A DNA stretch of 64,000 bases from Nocardia speluncae NBRC 108251 (lineage in GTDB: Bacteria > Actinomycetota > Actinomycetes > Mycobacteriales > Mycobacteriaceae): assembly GCF_001613245.1 (NCBI RefSeq), contig NZ_BDBZ01000030.1:62001-126000 (forward strand). Direction: 5' to 3'. This document shows positions 28,735 to 37,326 of the stretch, one piece after another. The position numbers were made by a program, and so were the translations under genes. Under the pieces are notes generated by a model that had not been told where the DNA came from, searched no databases, and worked only from the letters and a program-made list of their open reading frames with translations. The first letter of the stretch is position 1. Every line of letters starts with the position of its first letter.

Positions 28735-29736
28735 GTGCGTCTTCTCGTGACCGGTGGGGCCGGGTTCATCGGAGCCAACTTCGTCCAGCAGACCGTCACC
28801 GAACGGCCGGAGGTGACGGTCACCGTTCTTGATGCGCTCACCTATGCCGGTAACCGTTCCTCGCTGGATCCGGTGGCCGACCGGATCGATTTCGTGCACG
28901 GGGATATCGCAGATTTGGACCTCGTAGACGAACTGGTCAGCGGGGTGGATGCGGTGGTCCACTTCGCCGCCGAATCGCACAACGACAATTCGCTGGCCGA
29001 ACCGTGGCCGTTCCTGCAGACCAATATCGTCGGCACCTATGCCCTGTTGCAGGCAGTGCGCAGGCACAATGTGCGCTACCACCATGTGTCCACCGACGAG
29101 GTCTACGGTGATCTCGCCGCCGGTGATCCCGCGTTCACCGAGCGCACCCCCTACAACCCGTCGAGTCCCTATTCGGCCACCAAGGCCGCCAGCGATATGT
29201 TGGTGCGCGCCTGGGGCCGGTCCTTCGGCATCAAGGCCACCCTGTCGAACTGCTCGAACAATTACGGGCCGTATCAGCATGTCGAGAAGTTCATTCCGCG
29301 TCAGATCACCAATCTGATCGACGGTGCACGGCCTCGGCTGTACGGCGGCGGGCACCAGATCCGTGACTGGATCCACGTCGACGATCACAACCGCGCGGTC
29401 TGGGCGGTGCTGGAATACGGCCGGGCCGGCCAGACCTACTTGATCGGGGCGGACGGGGAACTCGACAACCGGACGGTGGTCGAAATGCTGCTCACCGAAT
29501 TCGGCCGCGCACCGGACGATTTCGACTTCGTCACCGATCGCGCCGGTCACGACCAGCGCTATGCGATCGATGCAAGCCTGCTCCGTGAGGAACTCGGCTG
29601 GGCGCCCCGCTACGCGGACTTCCGGGCGGGGCTGGCCGCCACCGTAGCCTGGTACCGGGACAACGAACACTGGTGGCGCCCGATGAAGGCGGCCGCCGAA
29701 CAGGCCTACGCCGAAGCGGGCGAACGGACCATCTAA
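28735..29736 (+). CDS. rmlB: dTDP-glucose 4,6-dehydratase RmlB
   Basis: The 333-residue extended short-chain dehydrogenase begins with the NAD site VTGGAGFIGANFV. It has FAAESHNDNS, the active-site run STDEVYGDL and PYSATKAASDM (catalytic Tyr/Lys), SNNYGPYQHVEKFIPR and the product-side RDWIHVDDHNRAV. It dehydrates dTDP-glucose to the 4-keto-6-deoxy sugar, between RmlA and RmlC. Its separation from rmlA-rmlC by the ATP-grasp cassette is unusual. The GTG start is supported by the -10 box 6 bases upstream. It is convergent with the DUF2142 gene, with 34 bases between stops. Confidence 0.96.
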   Translation: MRLLVTGGAGFIGANFVQQTVTERPEVTVTVLDALTYAGNRSSLDPVADRIDFVHGDIADLDLVDELVSGVDAVVHFAAESHNDNSLAEPWPFLQTNIVGTYALLQAVRRHNVRYHHVSTDEVYGDLAAGDPAFTERTPYNPSSPYSATKAASDMLVRAWGRSFGIKATLSNCSNNYGPYQHVEKFIPRQITNLIDGARPRLYGGGHQIRDWIHVDDHNRAVWAVLEYGRAGQTYLIGADGELDNRTVVEMLLTEFGRAPDDFDFVTDRAGHDQRYAIDASLLREELGWAPRYADFRAGLAATVAWYRDNEHWWRPMKAAAEQAYAEAGERTI

Positions 29737-29770
29737 GTTTCCTGATTCGGCACGGCCGCCGGCAGCGCAG

Positions 29771-31291
29771 CTACGCCCAGACGTAGATGTGGTATTTGGC
29801 AACCGTGGCGACCAATGCGATCGTCGCCGCGACGACGATCGTGACCGCGGCACCCCGTCCTGGCTCACGGTCGCCGGGGCCGCGCAGCCGGAACGGCATC
29901 CAGCGCAGCAGCACCGCCAAGGTCACGAGGGCCAGCGGGATGAAGTACCGGCCCTGGACTCCGTCGATGATGTAGTAGCCGACCGGTGTGAACGACATGT
30001 ACAGCGTTACGTAGATCATCGCGACACTGGCGGCCATGATCAGCGCGACCACCAGCGTCCGCCGGAAATCCGGGTGGGTGAATCGTTCGGCCGTCCCGAC
30101 ACTTACGGCGAGGGCCAGCAGGCAGGCCACGATCGCGGTGGCGGGCACATTCACGTAGGCGAAGCCGAGTTCGCCGAAGAACTCGGTGAACCATTCGTGG
30201 TCGCGGCGCAGAATGCTTTCCCAGAAGGTCCGTAGGAAACCGAACGGGTCGGTCAGGATGCCGATCAGCTGTTCGCCGGTATCGACCGTGTACCACTGGT
30301 GTTGCGGGCGCATCAGGCTGGTGCCCTCGCCGGTGGGTGCCGCGATCTTCATCCACACCGCGAATCCGATGGCGCCCAGGGCGGCACAGACCCAGGTGAT
30401 CCAGCGGCGCCATCCGGTCAGGCCCATCCGCTCGGCCGGGATCAAGACCACCAGCATGGCCAGCAGAATGTATGTCGGTTTGCACAACGGCAGCAGAATG
30501 GCGCAGGCCAGCACTGCGGCCGTTTCGGTGCGCCCCAGCCTGTCTCCGAGGAACAGTCCCTTCACCAGCAACGCGGAGACCAGCAGGGCGAGCGCGTTGG
30601 TGAGGGTGTCGGCGGTGATGGTGCCGGCCTGGAACACCGCGATCGGCAGTACGGCGACGGTGAACGCCAGCCATTGGATTCGGTGCGCCCGCAGCGCCCA
30701 CAGCGCGAATCCGACCACCAGCAGGTAGGAGGCCAGTCCCGCCAGCCTGGTGAGGCGTACCAGGGTGCCTGTATCGGCACCTATGAGGTCGGCAGCCCAG
30801 ATACCGATGGCGTTCGGGATATAGGGCACCGCTGAATACGCCGCGGTATTGGTGAACCACACCGTTTTCCGCTCGTCGGTAACCGGTGCGTCGCTGAGCC
30901 GCTGGTAGGTGCCGGGGTCGGCGACGAGCGGAAACGGCTCGCCGGGGTTGTGGGTGTAATCGTCGAGTGCGAATCCCATGAGGGCTTCCACCGTGGCCGG
31001 TACTTCACCGCCGTAGGCGACACCGCGGCCGTCTTCGATCTCGGTGGGTGCCAACCCGCCCTGCGATACCTGGTAGGCGCGGCCGAACTGGGTGAGTTCG
31101 TCGTGGCCCCAGAACGGCGGGCTCATCACCGCGAACACCAGGCCGAAGATCCCGGCGAGCAGGAGGAAGGCGACGGTCGCCGGGCCGGCTCGGTGAATCA
31201 CGGCGCGGCCGGCGCGGGCCGGAGTGGACAGGCGGTTTTTGCCCGCGGCCCGCTCGTTTCCGGCGGGACGGGTCTCGGTATCGGCGATCAA
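29771..31291 (-). CDS. DUF2142-family polytopic membrane protein, GT-C-like
   Basis: The 506-residue protein starts at TTG 31291, whose TTGA overlaps the stop of the upstream GT2 gene. An open frame reaching 31471 would run far into that gene and is rejected. About 11-12 membrane spans are seen. The first outer loop after span 1 contains MSPPFWGHDELTQFGRAYQ, an acidic GT-C-type motif, and a later loop has QGRYFIPLAL. DUF2142 proteins are predicted envelope glycosyltransferases using polyprenyl-phosphate sugars. Coupling with the GtrB-like GT2 and a nearby GtrA suggests it transfers the flipped sugar to a cell-wall polymer. Donor and acceptor are unknown. Confidence 0.85.
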   Translation of the reverse strand: MIADTETRPAGNERAAGKNRLSTPARAGRAVIHRAGPATVAFLLLAGIFGLVFAVMSPPFWGHDELTQFGRAYQVSQGGLAPTEIEDGRGVAYGGEVPATVEALMGFALDDYTHNPGEPFPLVADPGTYQRLSDAPVTDERKTVWFTNTAAYSAVPYIPNAIGIWAADLIGADTGTLVRLTRLAGLASYLLVVGFALWALRAHRIQWLAFTVAVLPIAVFQAGTITADTLTNALALLVSALLVKGLFLGDRLGRTETAAVLACAILLPLCKPTYILLAMLVVLIPAERMGLTGWRRWITWVCAALGAIGFAVWMKIAAPTGEGTSLMRPQHQWYTVDTGEQLIGILTDPFGFLRTFWESILRRDHEWFTEFFGELGFAYVNVPATAIVACLLALAVSVGTAERFTHPDFRRTLVVALIMAASVAMIYVTLYMSFTPVGYYIIDGVQGRYFIPLALVTLAVLLRWMPFRLRGPGDREPGRGAAVTIVVAATIALVATVAKYHIYVWA

Positions 31292-32283
31292 CGGATATCC
31301 CCGGCCACAGGATCCGGCTGGGGTTCGCCGGTCGAAGCGGCCGGTTGCGCCGCGGTCGGCGCCTCGTAGCGCAGATAGATCAGCCGGGCGGCTTCGTGCC
31401 GGGAGCGGCGGATACCGTCCAGAATCAGGCCTGCGGTCCAAGCGAGGAAGCCCACCAGCAGCAGTGTGCACGCCAGGAAGAGAGTGGGGAAGCGCGGCAC
31501 GGTATGTGATTCGTAGTATTCCGCGATGATCGGGATGGTCAGCACTACCGCGACCAGCCAGCCCAGGGTCCCGAACAGGCCGTAGAACGCGACCGGCCGC
31601 TCGTGCCGGGCCAGCCCGAAGATCAGGGCCAGGATTTTGAACCCGTCGTGGTAGGTGCGTAATTTGCTCTCACTGCCCGCGGGACGGTCCCGGAAGCCGA
31701 CGGGCACCGCGGCCTTCGGAACGCGCAAATGCAGCGAGTGCACGGTGAGTTCGGTTTCGATCTCGAATTCCCGGGATACGGCCGGAAAACTCTTGACGAA
31801 GCGGCGGGAGAACACCCGGAAACCGCTCAGCATATCCTCGACGTTTTCGCCGAAAACCTTGCCGACGACGCCGTTGAGGACCCGGTTTCCGGCTTCGTGA
31901 CCGGCCCGATAGGCCGATCCGCCCACATCTTGTTTCCGGACGCCGAGCACATGATCGAAGGGGCCGGAGAGCAGGGTTTCGATCATTTGCGGGGCCGCGG
32001 CCGCGTCGTAGGTGTCGTCGCCGTCGATCATGAGATACACATCGGCCTCGATATCGGCGAAGGCGCGGCGTACGACATTGCCCTTGCCTTTGGCCAGTTC
32101 CTTGCGCACGATGGCGCCGGCGGCCTGTGCCTTCTCGACCGTGGCATCGGTACTGAGATTGTCGTACACGTACACGACGATCCCCGGCACCGCCGCCTTC
32201 AGGTCGGTGACGACCTTGGCGACCGACGCTTCTTCGTTGTGGCACGGGACCACGGCAGCAACGCGCAGAACGGTGGACTCCAC
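31288..32283 (-). CDS. GtrB-like family 2 glycosyltransferase with C-terminal membrane spans
   Basis: The 331-residue protein has a GT-A domain with VVPCHNEEASV, the Asp-containing YDNLSTDAT, LMIDGDDTYD (metal-binding Asp cluster) and DMLSGFRVFSRRFVKSF. Two membrane spans follow at about 235-300. This layout matches polyprenyl-phosphate sugar synthases of the GtrB/DPM type, which load a sugar on a lipid at the inner face. The start is GTG at 32283 with AGGA upstream. Its stop overlaps the TTG of the DUF2142 gene, so the two are one operon. A palindromic element lies 65 bases upstream in the sense orientation. Confidence 0.9.
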   Translation of the reverse strand: MESTVLRVAAVVPCHNEEASVAKVVTDLKAAVPGIVVYVYDNLSTDATVEKAQAAGAIVRKELAKGKGNVVRRAFADIEADVYLMIDGDDTYDAAAAPQMIETLLSGPFDHVLGVRKQDVGGSAYRAGHEAGNRVLNGVVGKVFGENVEDMLSGFRVFSRRFVKSFPAVSREFEIETELTVHSLHLRVPKAAVPVGFRDRPAGSESKLRTYHDGFKILALIFGLARHERPVAFYGLFGTLGWLVAVVLTIPIIAEYYESHTVPRFPTLFLACTLLLVGFLAWTAGLILDGIRRSRHEAARLIYLRYEAPTAAQPAASTGEPQPDPVAGDIR

Positions 32284-32347
32284 CTGGTCAGATCCTCGAA
32301 ATCGATGGATATGGGAACATCGGGAGAGTACCGGGCTGTATCCATGG

Positions 32348-32412
32348 GGCAGAAGCGAGGGCCCTTCGTGGTTACACTGCGCTGCCGCCTCCGGGCCTGA
32401 CTCGCTCCTGCC
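32348..32412 (-). repeat. Dispersed palindromic element, copy 3
   Basis: It is oriented toward the GT2 gene on the minus strand. The arms GGCAGAAGCGAG (32348-32359) and CTCGCTCCTGCC (32401-32412) pair at 11 of 12 positions. The outer bases differ from copy 2 yet remain complementary. The frame lacks the initial ATG (AGG instead). Confidence 0.8.
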
Positions 32413-32443
32413 ATGTCAACACCGATGGCTCAGGTCACTACGG

Positions 32444-32449
32444 TACCGT
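32444..32449 (+). promoter_or_regulatory. -10 box TACCGT, leaderless start of second GtrA gene
   Basis: TACCGT ends 6 bases before the GTG at 32456. It lies just outside the palindromic element. Confidence 0.55.
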
Positions 32450-32455
32450 CGGCGC

Positions 32456-32998
32456 GTGTCATCTGGTGAGTCGTCGGCCGTGGTCGACACCGGCGCGCCG
32501 GCCCCCCGTTCGCTCGCCGCGCGAGTGCGCGCCGGGTTACGGCAGAGCGCGGCGTTCCTGGTGGTCGGTGTGATCGGGTTCCTGGTCGATGCCGGTACCT
32601 ACAACCTGTTGGTGTTCGACTTCGGTGTCGGGGACGGCGAGGGGGTGATGTTCCACATCCCGTTGCCCGCGAAGATCATCGCGATCGCGGTGGCGACCGT
32701 GGTCACCTACTTCGGCAACAAATGGTGGACGTTCTCGCATAAGCAAACCGGTAGTCCGGTCCGCGAATATGTGATGTACGCGCTGATCAATGTGGTTGCC
32801 ATCGGGCTACAACTGGGTTGCCTGGGTTTCTCCCGCTATGTGCTGGAGCTGTCCACTCCGCTGGCGGACAATATTTCTGGAACACTGATTGGTCAGATCG
32901 TCGCGGTGGTGTTCCGGTATTGGGCCTACGACAAGTTCGTGTTTACAGGTGAAGGCGAAAGGGAAACGACCGAACGGGCGACCGGCGTGGCTGATTGA
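32456..32998 (+). CDS. GtrA-family membrane protein (second copy)
   Basis: The 180-residue protein has four membrane spans and the GtrA signature VVTYFGNKWWTFSHK. It differs from the copy at 20907 and is closest in setting to the divergent GtrB-like GT2 and DUF2142 pair, forming a GtrA-GtrB-Gtr style set. Family members are proposed to flip polyprenyl-phosphate sugars. The GTG start at 32456 is chosen by the -10 box at 6 bases. An open frame beginning at 32012 would run antisense through the GT2 gene and is not real. The tail is Glu/Thr-rich (GEGERETTERATG). Confidence 0.85.
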   Translation: MSSGESSAVVDTGAPAPRSLAARVRAGLRQSAAFLVVGVIGFLVDAGTYNLLVFDFGVGDGEGVMFHIPLPAKIIAIAVATVVTYFGNKWWTFSHKQTGSPVREYVMYALINVVAIGLQLGCLGFSRYVLELSTPLADNISGTLIGQIVAVVFRYWAYDKFVFTGEGERETTERATGVAD

Positions 32999-33057
32999 TA
33001 TTCTCGGGCCCGCCGCGAACCGTGTTCCGGGACATGTCGGTCCCGTCGGCACCCAGC

Positions 33058-33113
33058 ATGAGCGAGTCAGGTCCGGAGGCGGTAGCGAAGCGTAACCACG
33101 CAGGGCCCTCGCT
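33058..33113 (+). repeat. Dispersed palindromic element, copy 4
   Basis: The first of a tandem pair before glfT2, starting ATGAGCGAGTCAGGTCCGG and ending GGGCCCTCGCTC. The inner stem is imperfect. The ATG frame would encode MSESGPEAVAKRNHAGPSL. Confidence 0.85.
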
Positions 33114-33130
33114 CTGGCTTAATAGGCAGA

Positions 33131-33193
33131 GCATGAGCGAGTCGGGCCCGGAGGCGGAAACGAAGCGTAACCACGCAGGGCCCTCGCACATGC
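33131..33193 (+). repeat. Dispersed palindromic element, copy 5
   Basis: The second of the pair. GCATGAGCGAG (33131-33141) pairs with CTCGCACATGC (33183-33193) with one mismatch, and GGGCCC pairs with GGGCCC inside. Starts of copies 4 and 5 are 75 bases apart. It ends 27 bases before the glfT2 ATG. Confidence 0.85.
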
Positions 33194-33220
33194 GCGATAT
33201 ACGAGGATTTCGAGGATTTC

Positions 33221-35119
33221 ATGGACCAGTCGGCTACGCAGGCCGTCAGCGAGACGAACGAACATTCGGCGGTCGCGCCGGAGTCGCTGCTCGCCGAGCA
33301 CCATCGGGCACCGGACCGGCTGGTGCTCGCCCGGGGCATCTTCACCGGACCCTCACCCAAGATCAGCGACGAGCTGTACGCGGTGGTCAAGGGTCGCGCC
33401 ACCCGCGATCGGCTGAGCCTGCACCTGGAAAAGGGCGCCACCGCACACACCAACACCTACTTCGGCCGTTTCGCCGCCAGTTACTGGCAGCGCTGGACCG
33501 TGGTGACCGAAGTGCAGGCGACCATGACCCTGCACGTCGGCCGGCAGGCCGCAGTCCGGATCGTCGCCTCCGATATCGCCGGGCATCGGCGCATCGTCGG
33601 TAGCACCGAGGTCACCGCCAGCGGTCCGGTGACCCTGACCGCGCCACTGGACCAGTTCGTCGACGGCGGCGCGCTCTGGCTCGAATTCGATGCCGTCGGC
33701 GCGGAACTGGCCGTTTCGGACCTCACCTGGACCGCCCCGGCGCCCGACACCGTACGCCCGGTGGCCATCGCCATCTGCACCTTCAATCGCGCCCAGGACT
33801 GCGCCGAAACCGTCGCGGCACTGGCCTCCGACCAGACCGTGCTCGGCGCCCTCGACGCGGTGTACGTGGTGGACCAGGGCACCGACCTGGTGGAGAACCA
33901 GCCGCGATACCAGGAAACCCGGCCCGCGCTCGGCGCGAAACTGCGCTATATCCGCCAGCCCAACCTGGGCGGCGCCGGCGGATTCACCCGCGGGCTGTAC
34001 GAAGTCTCGGCGGCCAACGAACACGCGGACGTCATCCTCATGGACGACGATATCCTCTGCGAACCCGAAACCGTACTGCGGCTGCAGGCCTTCGCCAACC
34101 TCACCGTCGAACCGACTCTCGTCGGTGCGCAGATGCTCTTCCTGCTCAACCCCGACTACCTGAATGTCGGCGCCGAGGACGTGCACCTGAACAAGCTGAT
34201 GCACGGCCAGAAGGTACCCAAGGCGCTGCGCAATACCAGCATGCTGAAGAAGAACCAGGAACGCCGCGTCGACGCCGGTTACAACGCCTGGTGGACCTGC
34301 CTGATCCCGGCCGAGGTCGTGAAGAAGATCGGGCTGCCGCTGCCGATCTTTTTCCAGTGGGACGATGTGGAGTACGGGGTCCGCGCCCGCGAGCACGGGT
34401 TCGTCACGGTCACCCTGCCGAATGCGGCGGTCTGGCACGCGGACTTCTACTGGAAGGATTTCGACGACTGGGCCCGCTACTTCAGCACCCGTAACTCGCT
34501 GATCGTCAGCGCCATGCACACCGACCTGGACGCCGGCACCATCTCCCGGCAGCTGCTCCGCAATATCGGGGAGTACCTGGTCGGGATGCAGTACGGTCTC
34601 GCGCACACCACGCTGCAGGGAATCGAAGACTTCCTGCAGGGTCCGCAGATCCTGCGCGACGGCGGCACCGAGGTGCTGCGCCTGGCCCGCACCAGCCGCG
34701 CCGACTACTCGGAAACCGTGAAACATCCGGCCGCCACCCCGTCGGTGAACTCCGCCGATATCCGGGTACGCCGGGCCGGTGGCGAACCGAGCCGGCTGCT
34801 GGCGGTGCTGATCAAACGGGCGATCCAGCAGTGGACCGGCCGGGTGCAGTACGGGCTGATGGGGGTGGCCCGCGAGGACGCGCACTGGTGGCATGTCTCG
34901 CTGTTCGACCATGTGGTCGTCACCGATGCTTCGCAATCAGGGGTGCGGGTGCGTAAACGTGACAAGGCGCGTGCGCGTGCCCTCCTGCTGCGCACGCTGC
35001 GGGCCCTGCGCCGGTTGCGCAAAGAACTGCCGACGCTGCAGGAGCGTTACCGCAGTGCCCACGCCGAGCTCACCAGTCGCGAGAACTGGGAACGGCTTTA
35101 CGGGATCGACGGGAAATGA
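33221..35119 (+). CDS. glfT2: Galactofuranosyltransferase GlfT2
   Basis: The 632-residue protein closely matches the architecture of M. tuberculosis GlfT2 (637 aa). It has an N-terminal beta-sandwich (TYFGRFAASYWQRWT), a GT-A domain with AICTFNRAQDCAETV, QPNLGGAGGFTRG, the DDD-type metal site ILMDDDILCEP and NAWWTCLIPAEV, then WDDVEYGVRAREHG with the catalytic Asp and WHADFYWKDFDDW, and a helical C-terminus. It polymerises galactofuranose from UDP-Galf with alternating 5- and 6-linkages on the lipid-linked primer. A GAGGATTTC ribosome-site region, duplicated nearby, precedes the ATG. Two palindromic elements lie directly upstream. A 12-bp hairpin follows the stop. Confidence 0.96.
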   Translation: MDQSATQAVSETNEHSAVAPESLLAEHHRAPDRLVLARGIFTGPSPKISDELYAVVKGRATRDRLSLHLEKGATAHTNTYFGRFAASYWQRWTVVTEVQATMTLHVGRQAAVRIVASDIAGHRRIVGSTEVTASGPVTLTAPLDQFVDGGALWLEFDAVGAELAVSDLTWTAPAPDTVRPVAIAICTFNRAQDCAETVAALASDQTVLGALDAVYVVDQGTDLVENQPRYQETRPALGAKLRYIRQPNLGGAGGFTRGLYEVSAANEHADVILMDDDILCEPETVLRLQAFANLTVEPTLVGAQMLFLLNPDYLNVGAEDVHLNKLMHGQKVPKALRNTSMLKKNQERRVDAGYNAWWTCLIPAEVVKKIGLPLPIFFQWDDVEYGVRAREHGFVTVTLPNAAVWHADFYWKDFDDWARYFSTRNSLIVSAMHTDLDAGTISRQLLRNIGEYLVGMQYGLAHTTLQGIEDFLQGPQILRDGGTEVLRLARTSRADYSETVKHPAATPSVNSADIRVRRAGGEPSRLLAVLIKRAIQQWTGRVQYGLMGVAREDAHWWHVSLFDHVVVTDASQSGVRVRKRDKARARALLLRTLRALRRLRKELPTLQERYRSAHAELTSRENWERLYGIDGK

Positions 35120-35122
35120 GCT

Positions 35123-35159
35123 TGTTACGGGTGGAGCCCGAGGTGCGCCACCCGTAACA
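35123..35159 (+). terminator. Terminator hairpin after glfT2
   Basis: TGTTACGGGTGG (35123-35134) and CCACCCGTAACA (35148-35159) form a perfect 12-bp stem. No T-tract follows. Confidence 0.75.
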
Positions 35160-35364
35160 GCCGATTCTGTTCAGCGTGCACCGGGCCCGCGGTAGGTCGA
35201 TTGCGTGCAGCGGCGGTCGCGAACCTCTCGCTGCCGCAGGCAGCGACCATCAGCTGCTCGTGGAGGAACGGGAGGTGGGCCCGCCGTCGGCCCCGCAGGG
35301 ACGGACAGGGCGTTCACGCCTTGCCCCGGGTGCCGGGCCGGAGTTCGACTCGCGTGGCGGACGC

Positions 35365-36216
35365 TCAGAGGAACAGGTCTGTGGTGAGCGGGCCGTCGCC
35401 TGGTGCTACGCGGTATTTGTCGAGGTCGGTGATGCCGTGGGCAGCCAGAACGTCGTCGTCGATGAAGAAATTGCCGGTGGTTTCTGCGGCCGGCGAGGTG
35501 AGCACCAGGTAGGCCGCGTCGGCGTAGATATCCGGGGTCCGCGAGGTGCTCACCATCTCCTCGCCGCCGAGTAGATTGCGCACCGCGGCGGTGGCGATGG
35601 TGGTGCGCGGCCACAGTGAATTCACGCCGATACCGTCGGGCTTCAGTTCCTCGGCCAGGCCCAGCGTGGTCAGCGACATGCCGTATTTGGCGATCGTGTA
35701 GCCCAGGGAGGACCCCGCCCATTTCGGGTCCAGGTTCAGTGGCGGCGACAGGGTGAGGATATGTGGATTACGCCCGGCCGCCGCGGATTTGCGCAGCTCC
35801 GGAATACAGAGTTTGGACAGCAGGAAACTGCCGCGGCAGTTGATGTCCTGCATCAGGTCGTACTTCTTCATTGCCAGCGCGTCGGTGGGGGACAGGTCGA
35901 TGGCGGAGGCGTTGTTCACCACCATATCGATCCCGCCGAAACGCTCGGTGGTCCGGCGGACGGCCTCGGCCACCGAATCGTCGAGCCGGATATCGCCGAC
36001 GAACGGCAGAACCGTCCCGCCCACCGCCTCGATCTCGGCTGCTGCGGTGTGGATGGTGCCGGGCAGTTTGGGATGCGGCTGATCGGTCTTGGCGATCAGG
36101 GTGATGTTCGCGCCGTCGGCGCCGGCCCGCTTGGCGATCTCCAGGCCGATGCCCCGGCTGCCGCCGGACATGATCATCGTCCGCCCGCTCAGTGGTTTGT
36201 TTGCGGTTGCCGTCAT
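35365..36216 (-). CDS. Short-chain dehydrogenase, HSDL2-like
   Basis: The 283-residue cytoplasmic SDR has MSGGSRGIGLEIAKR for the cofactor, VVNNASAID, a serine in HILTLSPPLN and the catalytic YTIAKYGM. NSLWPRTTIATAAV and late DIYADAAYLVLTSP agree with hydroxysteroid-dehydrogenase-like protein 2 (HSDL2) relatives. It likely oxidises or reduces an acyl or steroid-type substrate with NADP(H); the substrate is unknown. GGGGCAGG precedes the ATG, and TACGCT further upstream is a possible -10 box. It is convergent with glfT2 and not obviously part of the galactan pathway. Confidence 0.88.
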   Translation of the reverse strand: MTATANKPLSGRTMIMSGGSRGIGLEIAKRAGADGANITLIAKTDQPHPKLPGTIHTAAAEIEAVGGTVLPFVGDIRLDDSVAEAVRRTTERFGGIDMVVNNASAIDLSPTDALAMKKYDLMQDINCRGSFLLSKLCIPELRKSAAAGRNPHILTLSPPLNLDPKWAGSSLGYTIAKYGMSLTTLGLAEELKPDGIGVNSLWPRTTIATAAVRNLLGGEEMVSTSRTPDIYADAAYLVLTSPAAETTGNFFIDDDVLAAHGITDLDKYRVAPGDGPLTTDLFL

Positions 36217-36436
36217 AGCCTGCCCCTTTTGTCGTCGCGGCCGCCGCCCAGCGGTTCACCGCATGGTCGGCGCATGCGGTTCGAGCGTAGGCAACCGGCT
36301 GTGCGTTGCCCAGGGGGCGCGCGATTACCGCAGGTCGGGCGGGGCGTATCTGCCGTACAGTGCGGTGTTCGGCATTTCGTGCGCCGGCGATTTGCCCGGG
36401 GCAAGGGCGTCACGCGGGTGTGTGGGTGTCACGCCG

Positions 36437-36470
36437 GCGCTCGGCGGGCCGGTATCGGTCCGCCGAGCGC
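36437..36470 (-). terminator. Hairpin after Pro/Gln-rich membrane protein gene
   Basis: GCGCTCGGCGGGCC (36437-36450) and GGTCCGCCGAGCGC (36457-36470) pair at 13 of 14 positions. It lies 12 bases beyond the stop on the minus strand. Confidence 0.65.
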
Positions 36471-36481
36471 GTCGCGTCAAC

Positions 36482-37201
36482 TCACATCGAGGCCATCACG
36501 GCGATGTTCAGCACGAACATGAGGGCCACGAACGCCCACAGCACATACATCACCACAATGCCCGGGGTCTTCTGCGGTACCGGCCCGATCGCGCCGTTCA
36601 TGAAGATGATCGCGGGCGTCCGGTAGTAGCAGCGAACCGCCTGCCCTGGCTGAACAGGAACCGGGGTCTCCGCGGGGCCCATATCGAACAACCACGGCGT
36701 CGCCACGCGTACGTGGTAGTTACCCGCGCCGACCGGGATATGGTTCGCGCCCCAGCGGGTATTCGGCACCTGCTGCCCGTTCACGAGGATCTTCGGCTTG
36801 GTGATGGCGAGAAGGAAGGCCATGGGTGTGTAGGAACAGTCCACCGTGATGCCCGGCGGATCGTTCGGCGCCGGCTGACCCGGCTGCTGACCGTACTGCC
36901 CGGGTTGCCCGCCCGGCCCGAACTGTGCCTGCGGTTGCCCGACCGGCTGCGAGTACGGTCCGCTCTGGAACGGTGGTTGCCCCACCGGCTGGGGTTGCGG
37001 ACTGCTCGGGAATTGCGGTTGCCCGGGGGGCTGCCCGAATCCCTGCGGCGGCACGCCCCACTGCTCCTGCCCCTGTGGTCCCCCTGGTTGCTGCGGCTGC
37101 CCGCCCGGATACGGTGCCGGCGGCGCGAACTGTGGTTGCGGTGCCGGGTACTGGCCGGGTGCGGGCATGCCTTGTGGCGGCTGACCGCCGGGGTAACTCA
37201 T
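36482..37201 (-). CDS. Pro/Gln/Gly-rich protein with C-terminal membrane anchor
   Basis: The 239-residue protein has two parts. Residues 1-112 are low-complexity Pro/Gln/Gly (many PGQP and QPVGQP units) without a signal peptide. Residues 115-200 are a compact beta-type domain with ITVDCSYTPMAFLLAITKPKILVNGQQV, spelled here only in part: DCSYTPMAFLLAITKPKILV. One membrane span (about 213-237, WAFVALMFVLNIAVM) is at the end. I do not assign a function. Such Pro-rich membrane proteins are frequent in Nocardia. A GGGAGGAG ribosome site precedes the ATG, and TAGGTT at 37236-37241 (minus) is the likely -10 box. Confidence 0.8.
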   Translation of the reverse strand: MSYPGGQPPQGMPAPGQYPAPQPQFAPPAPYPGGQPQQPGGPQGQEQWGVPPQGFGQPPGQPQFPSSPQPQPVGQPPFQSGPYSQPVGQPQAQFGPGGQPGQYGQQPGQPAPNDPPGITVDCSYTPMAFLLAITKPKILVNGQQVPNTRWGANHIPVGAGNYHVRVATPWLFDMGPAETPVPVQPGQAVRCYYRTPAIIFMNGAIGPVPQKTPGIVVMYVLWAFVALMFVLNIAVMASM

Positions 37202-37235
37202 CGATCTCCTCCCGAATCATGCTGATTGCCAGCCG

Positions 37236-37241
37236 AACCTA
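37236..37241 (-). promoter_or_regulatory. -10 box TAGGTT of Pro-rich protein gene
   Basis: TAGGTT on the minus strand lies 34 bases before the ATG at 37201. A GGGAGGAG ribosome site (plus-strand 37206-37213) falls within the leader. Confidence 0.4.
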
Positions 37242-37326
37242 CCTGCTGGGGAGGAAACTCTCGCATCCGCTGTCAACCCCTGTTACACATTGGGTGACCG
37301 ATATGAGCCGTATGGGCGATCCGGGA

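Noticed and set aside
32012..32455. Upstream extension of the second GtrA protein
   Set aside because: It runs antisense through the GT2 gene. TACCGT is 6 bases before GTG 32456.
33015..33203. A small gene made of two tandem element copies (MSESGPEA... repeated)
   Set aside because: The frame is open across both copies, but it lacks a ribosome site and its content is fully explained by the repeat.
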